Of a DNA stretch of 64,000 bases, positions 47,206 to 58,644 are shown in pieces. Numbering within the stretch: the stretch's first letter is position 1; each line of letters starts with the position of its first letter. Location: contig JAWPHD010011206.1 of the NCBI GenBank assembly GCA_037043455.1, positions 1 to 64,000 of the forward strand, in the 5' to 3' direction. The notes beneath the pieces were generated by a model. It had not been told where the DNA came from. It ran no database searches and saw nothing but the letters and a program-made list of their open reading frames with translations. The translations under genes and the position numbers were made by a program. The DNA is from Cyrtodaria siliqua. Lineage: Eukaryota; Mollusca; Bivalvia; Adapedonta; Hiatellidae.

Positions 47206-47447
47206 GCTGGTGTGACCCAGTGGATAGCACGGTAGACATTGAACCAGAGGAGCGGGGTTCAAGCCTCACTGGCACCACCAAACTTCATCGCTGTGTCCTT
47301 GGGCAAGACACTTTACCTTAGCTTCGTTCCTCAGATTGGGACGTAAACCCGGTGGTCCCTTGTATCGGAGTTAATCCTCCTTGCACATTGATTTGGCTCT
47401 CTTATGTAACCGATAATGTTTTGATGAGTCATTAAACAAAATTCAAT
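47206..47447 (+). mobile_element. tRNA-derived SINE family C, sense
   Basis: TGACCCAGTGGATAGCACGG head, GGGGTTCAAGCCTC box B, 'ccttgggcaagacactttac', 'gggacgtaaacccggtggtc', and the tail 'gagtcattaaacaaaattc' with AATTC repeats. It seems to have inserted within the TTTGACTGTTTGCTATG-type repeat. Confidence 0.85.
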
Positions 47448-47454
47448 TCAATTC

Positions 47455-47620
47455 AGTTCTTTGACTGTTTGCTATGTATTATAGATTATCAACTTGTTTC
47501 TATTTGTTCTTTGACTATTTGCTATGTAATATAGATTATCAACTTGTTTCTATTTGTTATTTGACTGTTTGCTACGTATGATAGATTATCAACTTGTTTC
47601 TATTTTTTATTTGACAGGGT
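47455..47620 (+). repeat. 50-bp tandem repeat, 3 copies
   Basis: 'ttgactgtttgctatgtatt' starts at 47461, with variants at 47511 and 47561. Related text continues left of the SINE at 47150-47200. Confidence 0.85.
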
Positions 47621-48088
47621 TAAATTAAAGTTAACAAGAAGCCTTTGGGCTGCAGTATTTTAAACTCACCAAATATTTTTCACACCCCATTGGAAGATTA
47701 AAATATTGAATAATTCAATCATTAAATTTCTCTTACAAATTGCCGCCGTAAAAAATGTAAATTGGCACAAATTGTAAGTGAAATTATTACTTGTCGTCGA
47801 AAGTGTGTTCTGACAGACAGACAGGCAGGCAGGCAGATATTTCTATTGACTTAGATTTTTTCATTTACTTCTGTGATATATAGAATCTTACATTCGTAAC
47901 CGAGTATAAATTCTTTGGATAAAATCAATAATACACTATAACACATAATACACAATAATAATCATGTAAGATCGTCTATATACTTAATTCATTGGAAAAG
48001 GAATCATAACCTGGTCTTATTAGAAAATCTAGGATAATCATGTGAAAATAAGCTTCCACCACCCTGCCAATACGAATCAGTTAATGTA
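47621..48088. other. Non-coding, no feature recognised
   Basis: 47816-47835 is a short CAGACAGACAGGCAGGCAGG microsatellite. Nothing else stands out. Confidence 0.5.
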
Positions 48089-49488
48089 CCACTGTTTTGA
48101 GAGATAAAGTAAACATTGTCCTGGGTTCGGACAGGGAAAATGACCGAGAACAGTAAAATGTTTGTTTTTATTTCTATTAATCACTGATGATTTCTTTTTC
48201 GCCGCCCTCATTACAGATGTCAAATTGTCTGACATCCAGTGTCAGGGGTATACATAGTTCTAATACGTCAGTCAAGTCCAATTAACACATACTTGTCACA
48301 GACAGCTGGCTATGACAGTCTTACCAGAGAGACTGAAGTAACTCAAGTAAATGTATTAGTTTCTAAAAATTTATTAATTGTAAGGACTCCAAAATGAATT
48401 CCAAAATATTCACCCCATTAAGAACAAAAAACATAACAAAGAACAAAAGTCAGAACTATCTATTAGTTTCTAAAAAGTTATTAATTGTACGAAAAAGTAA
48501 GGGAAACAATAAGATTTCAAATTTTGACTCCAAAATTGACTCCAAAATATTCACTCCATTAAGAACAAACGAACATAACAAAAAACATAAGTCGGAACTT
48601 TTTATTAGTTTCTAAAACGTTATTAATTGTACAGAAAAATATGACTCCAAATGTAGACTCCAAAAATTGACTCCAAAATATTCACTCCAAATTTGACCTC
48701 AAGGTCACTCCAAAATGTCACTCCAATTATTCACTCCACTCCACTCCAAGACTCCACACCAAGACTCCACTCTATATAATATACTATGCCACTGTTTTGA
48801 GAGATAAAGTAAACATTGTCCTGGGTTCGGACAGGGAAAATGACCGATAACAGTAAAATGTTTGTTTTTATTTCTATTAATCACTGATGATTTCTTTTTC
48901 GCCGCCCTCATTACAGATGTCAAATTGTCTGACATCCAGTGTCAGGGGTATACATAGTTCCAATACGTCAGTCAAGTCCAATTAACACATACTTGTCACA
49001 GACAGCTGGCTATGACAGTCTTACCAGAGAGACTGAAGTAACTCAAGTAAATGTATTAGTTTCTAAAAATTTATTAATTGTAAGGACTCCAAAATTAATT
49101 TTCAAAATAATCACCCCATTAAGAACAAAAAACATAACAAAGAACAAAAGTCAGAACTATCTATTAGTTTCTAAAAAGTTATTAATTGTACGAAAAAGTA
49201 AGGGAAACAATAAGATTTCAAATTTTGACTCCAAAATTGACTCCAAAATATTCACTCCATTAAGAACAAACGAACATAACAAAAAACATAAGTCGGAACT
49301 TTTTATTAGTTTCTAAAACGTTATTAATTGTACAGAAAAATATGACTCCAAATGTAGACTCCAAAAATTGACTCCAAAATATTCACTCCAAATTTGACCT
49401 CAAGGTCACTCCAAAATGTCACTCCAATTATTCACTCCACTCCACTCCAAGACTCCACACCAAGACTCCACTCTATATAATATACTAT
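48089..49488 (+). repeat. 700-bp direct tandem duplication
   Basis: 48089-48788 and 48789-49488 are nearly identical. Each contains 'ctgggttcggacagggaaaa' and 'ctgacatccagtgtcagggg', then arrays of GACTCCAAAA / TTCACTCCA words and a terminal 'actccactctatataatata'. Differences are few (for example near 48392 and 49092). No open frame covers a unit. Confidence 0.95.
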
Positions 49489-49596
49489 GCCGAATATTAA
49501 TCACACACCCTTCGTGTGTAAATGTAATATCCTTGCGCTTGATGCAATGCATTTTTGACGAATATTGACTATCACAGACGACTTGACATTGTTATA

Positions 49597-50001
49597 TTAA
49601 ACTTTTATCCAAAGAATAAATTCTTCATCAAACCCAAAAGCTTTTAAGGTGTCATATAAATATGACCAAGAGAGTTTATCAAAAGCTTTTTCTTGGTCCA
49701 TGGAAATAAAAACTGCTGTTAAGTTTTTTTGTTCAATAGAATCAAAGACGTTACGAAGTAGATGAGAATTATCAAAAATAGTCCTCCCTTTAATGGAACA
49801 AGTTTGACTGATGCCAATGATTTTAGATAATACACTGCCTAAACGTTTACATATAACTTTGGAGAGCACCTTCCTATCTACATTCAATAAGGAAATTGGC
49901 CTATAAAACTTCATATCAGATGCATTTGATGTATCATTGCATATTAAAGTAATATATGATAACTTTTGGGACTCTTGACATTTCCCCAAAATCATAAACA
50001 A
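49597..50001 (-). pseudogene. LINE reverse transcriptase fragment
   Basis: Contains PISLLNVDRKVLSKVICKRL, SIKGRTIFDNSHLLRNVFDS and the first catalytic aspartate in MDQEKAFD. It lacks the YADD region and thumb, so it cannot copy RNA. Confidence 0.85.
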
Positions 50002-50983
50002 TTTGAAAAATTGATTCTAAAATATCACCAAAGATATGAAAAATTTCAAGTAAAAACATCTTGTTAAACCGTCACTACCTGGTGATTTATTTGGTGACAT
50101 GTCCTTAAGGCTATGCAAAATTTCATCTTTCGAAATACTACGTTTTAATCAAATATTATCTATTCCACTTATCTGTGGTAAATTTGAAAGAAAAGTATCA
50201 TTAAGAGTTTTATCAACATCTTCTTCTGTATATAATTGCTTGTAGAAATCTCTAAAACAAGTTAAAATATTTTTTGAATCATGAAAATTAACATCATTAT
50301 GTTTAATATTCGTTATGGTTTTATTTAAACTCTTAGTTTTTTCTCTGTGAAAGAAGTAACTTGTAGGATTCTCTTTTGAAGTTAAGATATTTGCTTTGCT
50401 TCTAATGATTGACCCAGCTTGTAACTTATTTTCAATAACTTTTATTCTTGACTTAATTTGCTCTTTTAAATATAATGTATTTTCCTGAACTAAGTTTAAG
50501 TTCTGATAATCTTTTTTAAGTTTTTTGTATTCCCCATGTGATTCTTTGTTTTTATCTTTACTGTAATCAATACAAAATTCTTTAATTTTAATTTTCATTG
50601 CATCCCACCATTCTAAGGTGATAGTATCTGTCCTACTAATAATATCCCAATAATATTCAAAAGTATTTAAAAAATCTTTATCTTCAAGTAATGTATCATT
50701 AAACTTCTTATTGGGACTTTCCAAAAGACAAACCTTTATTAACGTTAATTTTTAAAGTAACAAAATCATGATCAGAATGTGAACACGGTAAGATCTCAGA
50801 ATTAACTACAGCATCTTTAAGTGTGTTTGGAATGTAAAATCTATCCAATATACAGCCTATATAGGAATACTTACTGTTATCTGAACTATTTTTTCTAGCC
50901 CATGTTACGGCCTTTTTGGTAGGATATAAATATCTAAAAGCATCAACTAATTCATGCTTATCTATTATAGTATTAAATATTTT

Positions 50984-51490
50984 TTATCCGTCAATACCTC
51001 TATTTAAATTTCCTCCTATTTTGTCTAATCTAGTGTTCATAACAAAATTAAAGTCCCCATTTAAGATCAATTTTTTAGCAGTAACTAAATGTGGAACTAA
51101 ATCGTTAAGAAATGAATTTCTCTCCTGTGGGTCAGTAGGAGAATAAATATTTACAATTCTATAATTAATAAACTCATTTACCGAAAAATCTACATGTACA
51201 AGTCGACCATCAAAGTCCGTATGAAAATTAGTAACTTTTATACTTTTATTACACATCATAATAACAGTGCCTCTAGAGTCCGAAGAGCCATAACTCCAAT
51301 AACACTGTTTTTGTAAATGAAAAAACGATTCAATTTTCTGTGATAGAAAAAAATTATCATTATGAGTCTCCTGAATACACAATATGTCAACTGAATTTTG
51401 TTTTATATATGACTTTAGAAAGTCTTGTTTTCTCCTCAATCGAAAACCGTTTATATTTATACTATAAATATTTAACTCCATGAAAAGCAA
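50984..51490 (-). pseudogene. LINE endonuclease domain, N-terminal part
   Basis: 168 codons from ATG to a stop, after which the domain continues in another frame. Visible motifs: N-terminal NIYSININGF, QETHND (metal-binding Glu) and LNGDFN. Fold and role (nicking target DNA for insertion) follow from the EEP family. Confidence 0.85.
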
Positions 51491-51954
51491 TTCAAGTTAG
51501 GAAAACAAACGTATACAATGCACAAAACGCTAAAATCCCATTTGTAAACAAAAGAAATAATTCTCGACCGTCGCTGTGGCTCACGCATGGGTGGTTTTCC
51601 AACGATATAGATCTACTATCACTATTCGCGACAACTTTATTTCTTGGAAAAGAAAACATTAAATTCCTTTTACGGCTAAAATATACATTTAAATAATTCA
51701 TTAGGATAGTATTTCAACAAAACGACGCGATTTAAAAGTGCACGCGTACGGAGTGTGTACTGGGTAATGTGTAGACTAGTACCATGTAAGGCACAATGAA
51801 CAAAGGAACGTGTAGTACGATACAAGCTACACATTGTGTACATTTCTACGCACAGTTTATACGAGTTCAATGAGTAGGCGATATATGTAAACAATGACAT
51901 AATAACATATGACAATATAAGCCAGGCAATTAAACAAGTTGCCTTATAACTACA
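51491..51954. other. Region upstream of the LINE ORF, no gene
   Basis: May be LINE 5' sequence. No ORF1-like protein is recognisable. Confidence 0.4.
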
Positions 51955-52775
51955 TGTAAATCTGTGACCCCCGGGACCGGGCGAAATTTGACCATAAGAT
52001 CACCATTTGAACAAAATAAATTGGTAGAGATCGATACTCTTATGCTACATGCATCGTATTAGACCTCTAGCTCTTGTAGTATCAGAAAAAGAATATTTGT
52101 ATGGACTTTCCTATAGAACTCTTTGTAAAACTTTAACCCAAGAACCGGGCCATACTTGGACACAGAGTCACGATTTGAACAAAAGTCGTAGAGAACCATA
52201 AGCTTGTATAATATGCAAAATAGTAAACCTCTGGCTCTTGTGTTTTTTTAAAGAAGAGATTTTAAAGATGTTTCTATATGACTCTATGTAATTATATGAC
52301 CCCTGGGGCGGATCCAGATATGACCCCAGGGTCAACATTTTAACAAACTTGCTAGTGGACCATAAGCTTATGCTTCATGCATAATATGGGACCTCTAGCT
52401 CTTACAGTTTTAGAGAAAATTATTTATTTTTTAAAGATTTCCTATATAACTGTATGAAACAATGTTACCCCCGGGGCTGGGCCATATTTGACCCTGGGGT
52501 CACCATTTTATAAATACTTGGTAGAGGACCCTAAATGTATAATACATGCAAAATATTAGACCTGTAGCTCTTCTAGTTTCAGCGAAAACGATTTTTTAAA
52601 AAAACAAGAGTTTTGCTTAAAAGGGGGAGATAACTCTAATAACAGGAATCAGCTACCCTGTTCACACTGCTATCATGGATTTTTTGTTTCTCTACAAGGT
52701 ACTCAATAACCTGGTACTAGTAAGAATTTGTCCCTTGAGATGGTAACAAAAAATTATATGGCTCACGGTCTAAAA
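51955..52775 (+). repeat. Family 6 array, second copy without the SINE
   Basis: Near-identical to 40441-40632 plus 41049-41685. The SINE target is empty at 52134-52146. TGACCCCAGGGTCA (52321-52334) and TGACCCTGGGGTCA (52489-52502) are perfect GGGTCA pairs. Confidence 0.9.
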
Positions 52776-52788
52776 GGAATGATACATA

Positions 52789-53627
52789 CAGGGCTCCAAG
52801 AATATGATAGCCCGACGCCCGGGGCTAGTCCAATCTGAATCCGGGCTAGTCTCTCTTTCAAAAATGGTTGCCCGTCGGGCTAGTCTAAAAAAATCTCGGG
52901 GCAATCAAAAATACAACCAGAAATTGAGTTTTATTGCGTGTAATTTGCAGCCGTATTTGTTAAAAATTATCTCCCTTCATTAAAGTTCATCAATTTGAAA
53001 GCGCGTATTTCATTGGTTGATTACATGATTTGAACCAATCGCATTACAGCTTTCATATTCACGCAAATTTGTCACTTTGGACAGAAGAAGAAATATCATT
53101 CAAATATTAATAGTTTGAATGTAGATTTCGTTTTAATATACTTTTTTTCGATGAATTGCTGTATATTCTTTTCCTAAATAGCAAGTCTGTATCTTAAAAA
53201 CGCTTAACAACGAACGCTTATTCACAAATGCAAGCTGCTAAATAACACCGGGAACGCGCACCTGTTTTAGATGGTTTAATGTGCGGGACCCGGAACGGTT
53301 TTTGACGTGATTTGCGGCGCGATCCTAAAACTGTAAAAGAAAATAATATTGTTTTAGTTATGTGATGCAATGGATATGAAAGGAAAATAGAACCTTCTAG
53401 TTTGATTCTAATCACATGTGTATTATTAATTAATTAAATAAAACAAAGTAAAAATGAAAAACATTTGATATCGACAAAATAATGTACCGGCAACTATTCA
53501 TTGGTAATAATAATTTCGGGGCAAGTTAAAAAAAATTAAGGGCAAGTGACTTTTCAGTCAGGGCAAGTGGACTTTTGAAATCTACTTGCCCTGGGCTATT
53601 CCCCAATTTTAATTTTTTGGAGCCCTG
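52789..53627. mobile_element. 839-bp TIR element, CAGGGCTCCAA ends, ACATA target
   Basis: Starts CAGGGCTCCAAGAATATG and ends TTTTTTGGAGCCCTG. ACATA flanks both sides (52784-52788 and 53628-53632). GGGCTAG/GGGCAAG-rich subterminal repeats lie near both ends. No transposase. Confidence 0.8.
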
Positions 53628-53632
53628 ACATA

Positions 53633-53989
53633 AAACTCCGAGAAGCTACCCTAATCTTACTTACGAATACATTTTCCTGCGATTAGCAAATTGTTCCAAG
53701 GATAGACTCCGGTGTACATTCCGGTTCGGACGAGAATAAAGGCACATGTTTTACTCAATAATACTCAGAAGAAATTGACTTGCGGCGATAAGGCTTCATC
53801 CGGGTCAAATGCAACGTGCTATCAAGTAGACCACGCCAGCCCTCTTGAAGTGTACGAGTTCCTCGCCGATGTTTGGAAGGTGAAAACTCGTTAAATGTGA
53901 AAATCTTTAAAATATCCCAGCACATTGTTTTTTTCCATAAGTTGACCCACACACAAACCCCACCCATTGAAAATGTCGCAGCTTTATCT
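53633..53989. other. Non-coding, no feature recognised
   Basis: Short ORFs on both strands have no family features or supporting splice sites. Confidence 0.4.
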
Positions 53990-55250
53990 TCCACAGAGCT
54001 TATGCCGTGGTGCGGCGTCCGTCGTCCGTCTGTCTGTCCGTATGTCTGTCAGTCTGTCCGCAAACTTTTTTTTGTAGCGACTTCTCCTCTGAAACGACTA
54101 AATGGATTTTCATGAAACTTTACAGAAATGTTGCCCATGAAGTCTAGTTGATCCTAGCAAAAAATCATGTTGATGTGAAATCCAAGATGGCCGCCAAATC
54201 TAAAAATAGGTTTTTAAAAAACAAGTTTGTAGCGACTACTTCTTGAAAACTCTAAATGATATTGATATGAGACTTTTTCTAAAATGATCAGCATGACATG
54301 ATGTTGGTCCTTGTCAAAAATCGTTTTGATTCGACGTTAAACATGGCTGCCAGCGGCCATCTTTGTTTACATAGAGTTATATAATGAAAAGTTGTAGCGA
54401 CTACTCCTCTGAAACTACTTGGCGGATTTCATGAAACTTTTCAGGAATGTTGCTGTTAATGTCTAATTGATTCTAGCAAAATTTCAGATCAGCCAGAAAT
54501 TCAAGATGGCCGCCACAGCTAAAAATAGATTTTTAAAAAATAAGTTTATAGCAACTACTTCTTGAAAACTATAAGTGATATTGATATGGGACTTTTTCTA
54601 AAATGATCAGCATGACATGATGGTTATCCGAGTCGAACATTATTTTGATTCGACGTTTAACATGGCTGCCAGTGGCCATCTTTGTTTACATAGAGTTATA
54701 TAATGAAAAGTTGTAGCGACTACTCCTCTGAAACTACTTGACGGATTTTTATGAAACTTCACAGGAATGTTGCTCTTGATGTCTAATTGATCCTAGCAAA
54801 ATTTCAGGTCGGCCGAAAATTCAAGATGGCCGCCATGGCTAAAAATAGATTTTCATAATACAAGTTTGTAGCGACTACTTTTTGTAAACTTTAAGTGATA
54901 TTGATATGGCACTTTTTCTAAAATGATCAGCACAACATGATGTTGGTCCTTGTCAAAAATCGTTTTGATTCGATGTTAAACATGGCTGTAAGCAGCCATC
55001 TTTGTTTACATAGAGTTATATAATGAAAATTTGTAGCGACTACTCCTCTGAAACTACTTGACGGATTTTCTTGAAACTTCACAGGAATCTTGCTCTTGAT
55101 GTCTAACTGATCCTAGCAAAATTTCAGGTCGGCCGGAAAATCATGATGGCCGCCACAGCTAAAAATACATTTTCAAAAAACTAGTTTGTAGCGACTACTT
55201 CCTGAAATCAAAATCAATCAGTAGAGCTTCAAGGTCATTGACCTCTTGTT
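53990..55250 (+). repeat. Modular tandem array, family 2, full copy
   Basis: Starts 'agagcttatgccgtggtgcg' with a long GTCCGTCTGTCTGTCCG-type leader. About four 330-bp units follow, with the same terminal segment as at 23920-23955, including AGGTCATTGACCT (55232-55244). Confidence 0.9.
55232..55244. promoter_or_regulatory. IR1 nuclear-receptor-like palindrome, second copy
   Basis: AGGTCATTGACCT, identical to 23937-23949 and at the same place in the family 2 terminus. Confidence 0.45.
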
Positions 55251-56692
55251 TTAAGATGTATGTTTGCAACTACCGACTAGGATCCTGTGTCAGAAGCAAA
55301 CAGGATCCGGTGCCATGAGCAACCAGGATCCGTTACTTTGCAATGCACAATCTGGCAATCGATAGATATTATGTATTAAAAACGTCCAATGGATGTTATG
55401 GCTGAACATACATAATTCCAGACATAGCATATGCCAATAGCAGTCACCATTTTTGAAATAAACACAATTGTCTTAGAACTAGACGTACTTCCACGCGTCG
55501 GTGTGTAAACAGCGCGCGTTCTTTCACATCTAAAACACTGTTTTTATAACCCGTTCTTCATGAATTCAGACACACAAATGCATCTAGTGTTACGTGGGTG
55601 CGATCATTTTTAAAAAGTGTCTTATTGTAAAGTAATATTAAATATTTTTTAACGGTTTACGTGTTTTTATCCGCCAGGGTCCTTTACACAAGGTAACGCT
55701 GTTTTGAGCAGCCAGTGTCCGTTATGTCTGTCCACCGTGAATATAAACCATTGCTTTTCCAGGTCCGTAGCTACACTGGGGCACACAGAGGTATTTGCCT
55801 TGGTTGAATTTTGGGAATGTACATACTTTACATAAAAACAACTATATACTAGTATATAAGGACCCTGGGGGAAATGCAACACATTGAAGGAAATTAAAAC
55901 AAAATCTAGGGTGGAGAGGGAGGTTAATGCCACCGGACATCAACATAAGGGATATGACTCGGTTAAATTTCAGGGCTGGTTACGGGCCTGTTTTCATTTA
56001 AAATTACTTTACAAATCAATAAACTTAGGAAAGGTTAATTACTAGTATTTGATACTAAAACTTTCTGTTTTTAGTTAACACTTACCCTGTCATACAGACG
56101 GAAGCTGACAGCTTTCATACTGTCTTTGATTTTGAAATAATATCAATCAGAATGTTAATGTTCAGATTGCCAATTCATACATTTGTGTTGCATTTTTGTT
56201 TGTTTTGTGAAAACATCAATATTGGAGCCCACCCCGAAATTGTGGTGAATTGGGGTGTGGAGTCCTCCGGCTCTTACGCCTATGTTTTATCCCTCCCTCC
56301 CTCTGTTTGACTCTCTGTCTCTCTCTGTCTCTGTGTCTCTCTGTGTCTCTCCATCCATTTTATTTTCAATTTCAAAAGTTCAATTCATTCATAAATTAAG
56401 AGGAATTCATTAAAACTATGTTGATTTATAATCTACTAATATGTGTAAACTATGCATGCATAACTTCACATAACAAATACTATAACTCCATCTTTACCAT
56501 TAGTTACGAGCCTCTACCAATATTCCAATTTCGATAAACAATGTCTCCCTTGTGTTTTGTGTCAATATACACTGCACACACACACACACACACACACATA
56601 AAAATGGAGGATTATTTGTATATAATAGTTTCTTTGATGCAAGGCGGTAGTTGGAAAGGGTCTTTGTTAAAAGGCCGCTACGTTTGATTATA
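55251..56692. other. Non-coding; short repeats only
   Basis: 'aggatccg' occurs three times in 55270-55332. 56280-56360 is CTCTCTGT-rich. 56574-56598 is a CA microsatellite. No gene seen. Confidence 0.5.
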
Positions 56693-57175
56693 CACTCAAG
56701 TGATATGAAAACGCAACACGGGAATTTCCGCTATATATTGTATATACTGCACACTTAATTGCACATAATAGTCCAAAGAAATCCCAAGATGTTTTTTTAA
56801 AAAAAAGTTGCAGTTAACGAAAGAAAGGACACAACTGTGATGTTGTAGACGTTTTAATTACACTACACTTTGTAACAAGAACTTCATCAATGTTGAAGTT
56901 GCTCTTCGAAAAATTGAGCTAGTTCAGTACTGTATTTAACGTAAATAGTTTGCAAAATTTTGCATCCTAAGTTTGCTCACATGATTGAGCCAAACGCGTA
57001 CTCTGTGAATAATGAAACATTGCAGGAATACTATTTGCTGTATTATTTGTTGTTTTAGTATTTTTTCCAAAAGGAAAGGTCTTACGTAGCCATGTACCAT
57101 TCGATTAAAAGCAGCATATTGTACATACAATATATAGCGGAAATTCCCGGGTTGCGTTTTCATATCACTTGAGTG
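56693..57175. mobile_element. Tc1/mariner-type MITE with long TIRs
   Basis: Starts CACTCAAGTGATATGAAAAC and ends with its complement GTTTTCATATCACTTGAGTG, flanked by TA on both sides (56691-56692 and 57176-57177). The TIRs extend about 55 bp. The interior (483-bp element) has no transposase. The TA target and CACT start are typical of the Tc1/mariner group. Confidence 0.85.
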
Positions 57176-57194
57176 TACTTCTGATTTGTTGTCC

Positions 57195-57290
57195 TTCTAT
57201 TTTTCTTGGAGCCATATTCGAACCTACGACATCCAAACTATGAGAGTTTATTTTCACCGCTGGGCTATTGCGGCTGAGCCTCTATTTGTT
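57195..57290 (-). repeat. tRNA-like SINE head, antisense
   Basis: The complement contains TAGCCCAGCGG (box A) and AGGTTCGAATA (box B). The rest of the SINE is not defined. Confidence 0.55.
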
Positions 57291-58640
57291 CATATTATAA
57301 CACCTTTATTTGAGTAATAGACAAAGGGAAGTTGTGTTTTAGTGTAAAGGGAAATAACTGAAAAACGTCATACTTACGAAACGAATACGGACATTCCCAG
57401 GAAACTGGCAATCCGTTCTTCTACTCAACTTTTCGGTACCAACTCAGCTGGCAAATTTTAAACGCTACTACCTTTTAGGTATATCTTAGTAAAAAAAAAA
57501 TAGCCAGTATAGTATTCTGAAGCGGTAGCTTAACACATTATTTTTTTGCAAAACATGCAAATTTGAACAAAAATCGCTAAAAACTGGAATAATTTTTAAA
57601 ATATGTTTATAATTGCAGTAGGGAGCTGAAGCTGCTGAATAAATAAAAAATAATGTTTGAAATGAACACAATACATACAGCTTGCCATTTTGGGGGAAAT
57701 CAGCAAAAAAAGCATACAAATCGCTGATTTTTGGAATAATTGTATTAAAAAATAATTTACACTTCCAATTAAACAAAATAGAAGTTTTTAAAGTGTTTTC
57801 ATTAATCTAAAGATATCCTGAGATATAAGTAAAATTCTAAAGGATCAGAGATTTGGAAAAATTGGGATATTTTGGGTCAAAAGTTGCACATTTGAACCAA
57901 AATCACTAAAAACGGGATTGCTTTTAAAAAAATAATTCTCTTTAGCGAATTAGTAAAATTAGTCCTTAAAGTTATCTGTGACATACATGTTCATGAAAAC
58001 AAATATTTGAAATGAATAAAATATATAAATCTTGAAATTTTGAGTTAAGAAATTTATAAATTATATTTTTCAAATAAATATTTTACACATTGGAAACGAT
58101 TTTTTTTTTGATAATTTTACTGGGAACGTTTTGGAATATTCTTAAAACTGTACAGTTGGCATTATTTATAGTTTTTATACCAAAAAGTTTCTTTGATTGT
58201 TCCATGCAGTTTTGATCTGAGAAATTTATTTTTAAGTGATAATATTTTTTCTGCGATCATTCAGTGAAAAAGCATAATGAAGATGTATGCTCTACGGCAG
58301 AACATCCTGCTACTAGTATATAATTTCCCGCATGTACAGCAACAACAATGGTTGCTTATTAAAGGCAAGTCGAAGAAAAGGCGATATATTCAAACTGAAG
58401 CTGTTTTCAACAACCTACCAATGATATCAGGTCTTTGCCATTTCATGCGTTAACATAATGCAGAACCACTTCCTTTGCAAACCTTTGCAAACCACAACAA
58501 GCGGGCACCATGGAAGGTATTTAAAGCGCACCATAACCTATTTAGCGACTTAGGGAGACCTTACAGCAAACACCAGAAAATTTTCATTTTGCCTGTAGAA
58601 TCTATAATGTGCAACTGACAGAATATGTAGCCTTTTTTAC
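57291..58640. other. AT-rich non-coding; old ~345-bp duplication
   Basis: 'tttgaacaaaaatcgctaaa' at 57562 and 'tttgaaccaaaatcactaaa' at about 57892 mark two diverged copies. No gene. Confidence 0.5.
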
Positions 58641-58644
58641 TCAG

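Larger units (their letters stand above)
49595..51490 (-). pseudogene. L1/Tx1-type LINE ORF2 relic, 3'-truncated
   Basis: Minus strand. An AP-like endonuclease opens at 51490 (NIYSININGF, CIQETH, NIYSPTDP) and continues after a frame change with KYSYIGCILDRFYI and SHSDHDFVTL, the C-terminal endonuclease motifs. A spacer region follows (50724-50149). The reverse transcriptase then begins with NKSPGSDGLT, followed by FYRPISLLNVD, ISQTCSIKGRTIFD and SMDQEKAFDKLSW. Copying ends at FILWIKV near 49597, before the catalytic YADD box. There is an in-frame TGA near 50145 and frame changes near 50985, 50725, 50065 and 49985. The DQEKAFD form points to the L1/Tx1 side of LINEs. Not functional. Confidence 0.9.

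Noticed and set aside
48089..49488. Two LTRs of a retroelement
   Set aside because: The copies abut with no internal region, no TG...CA ends and no primer-binding site.
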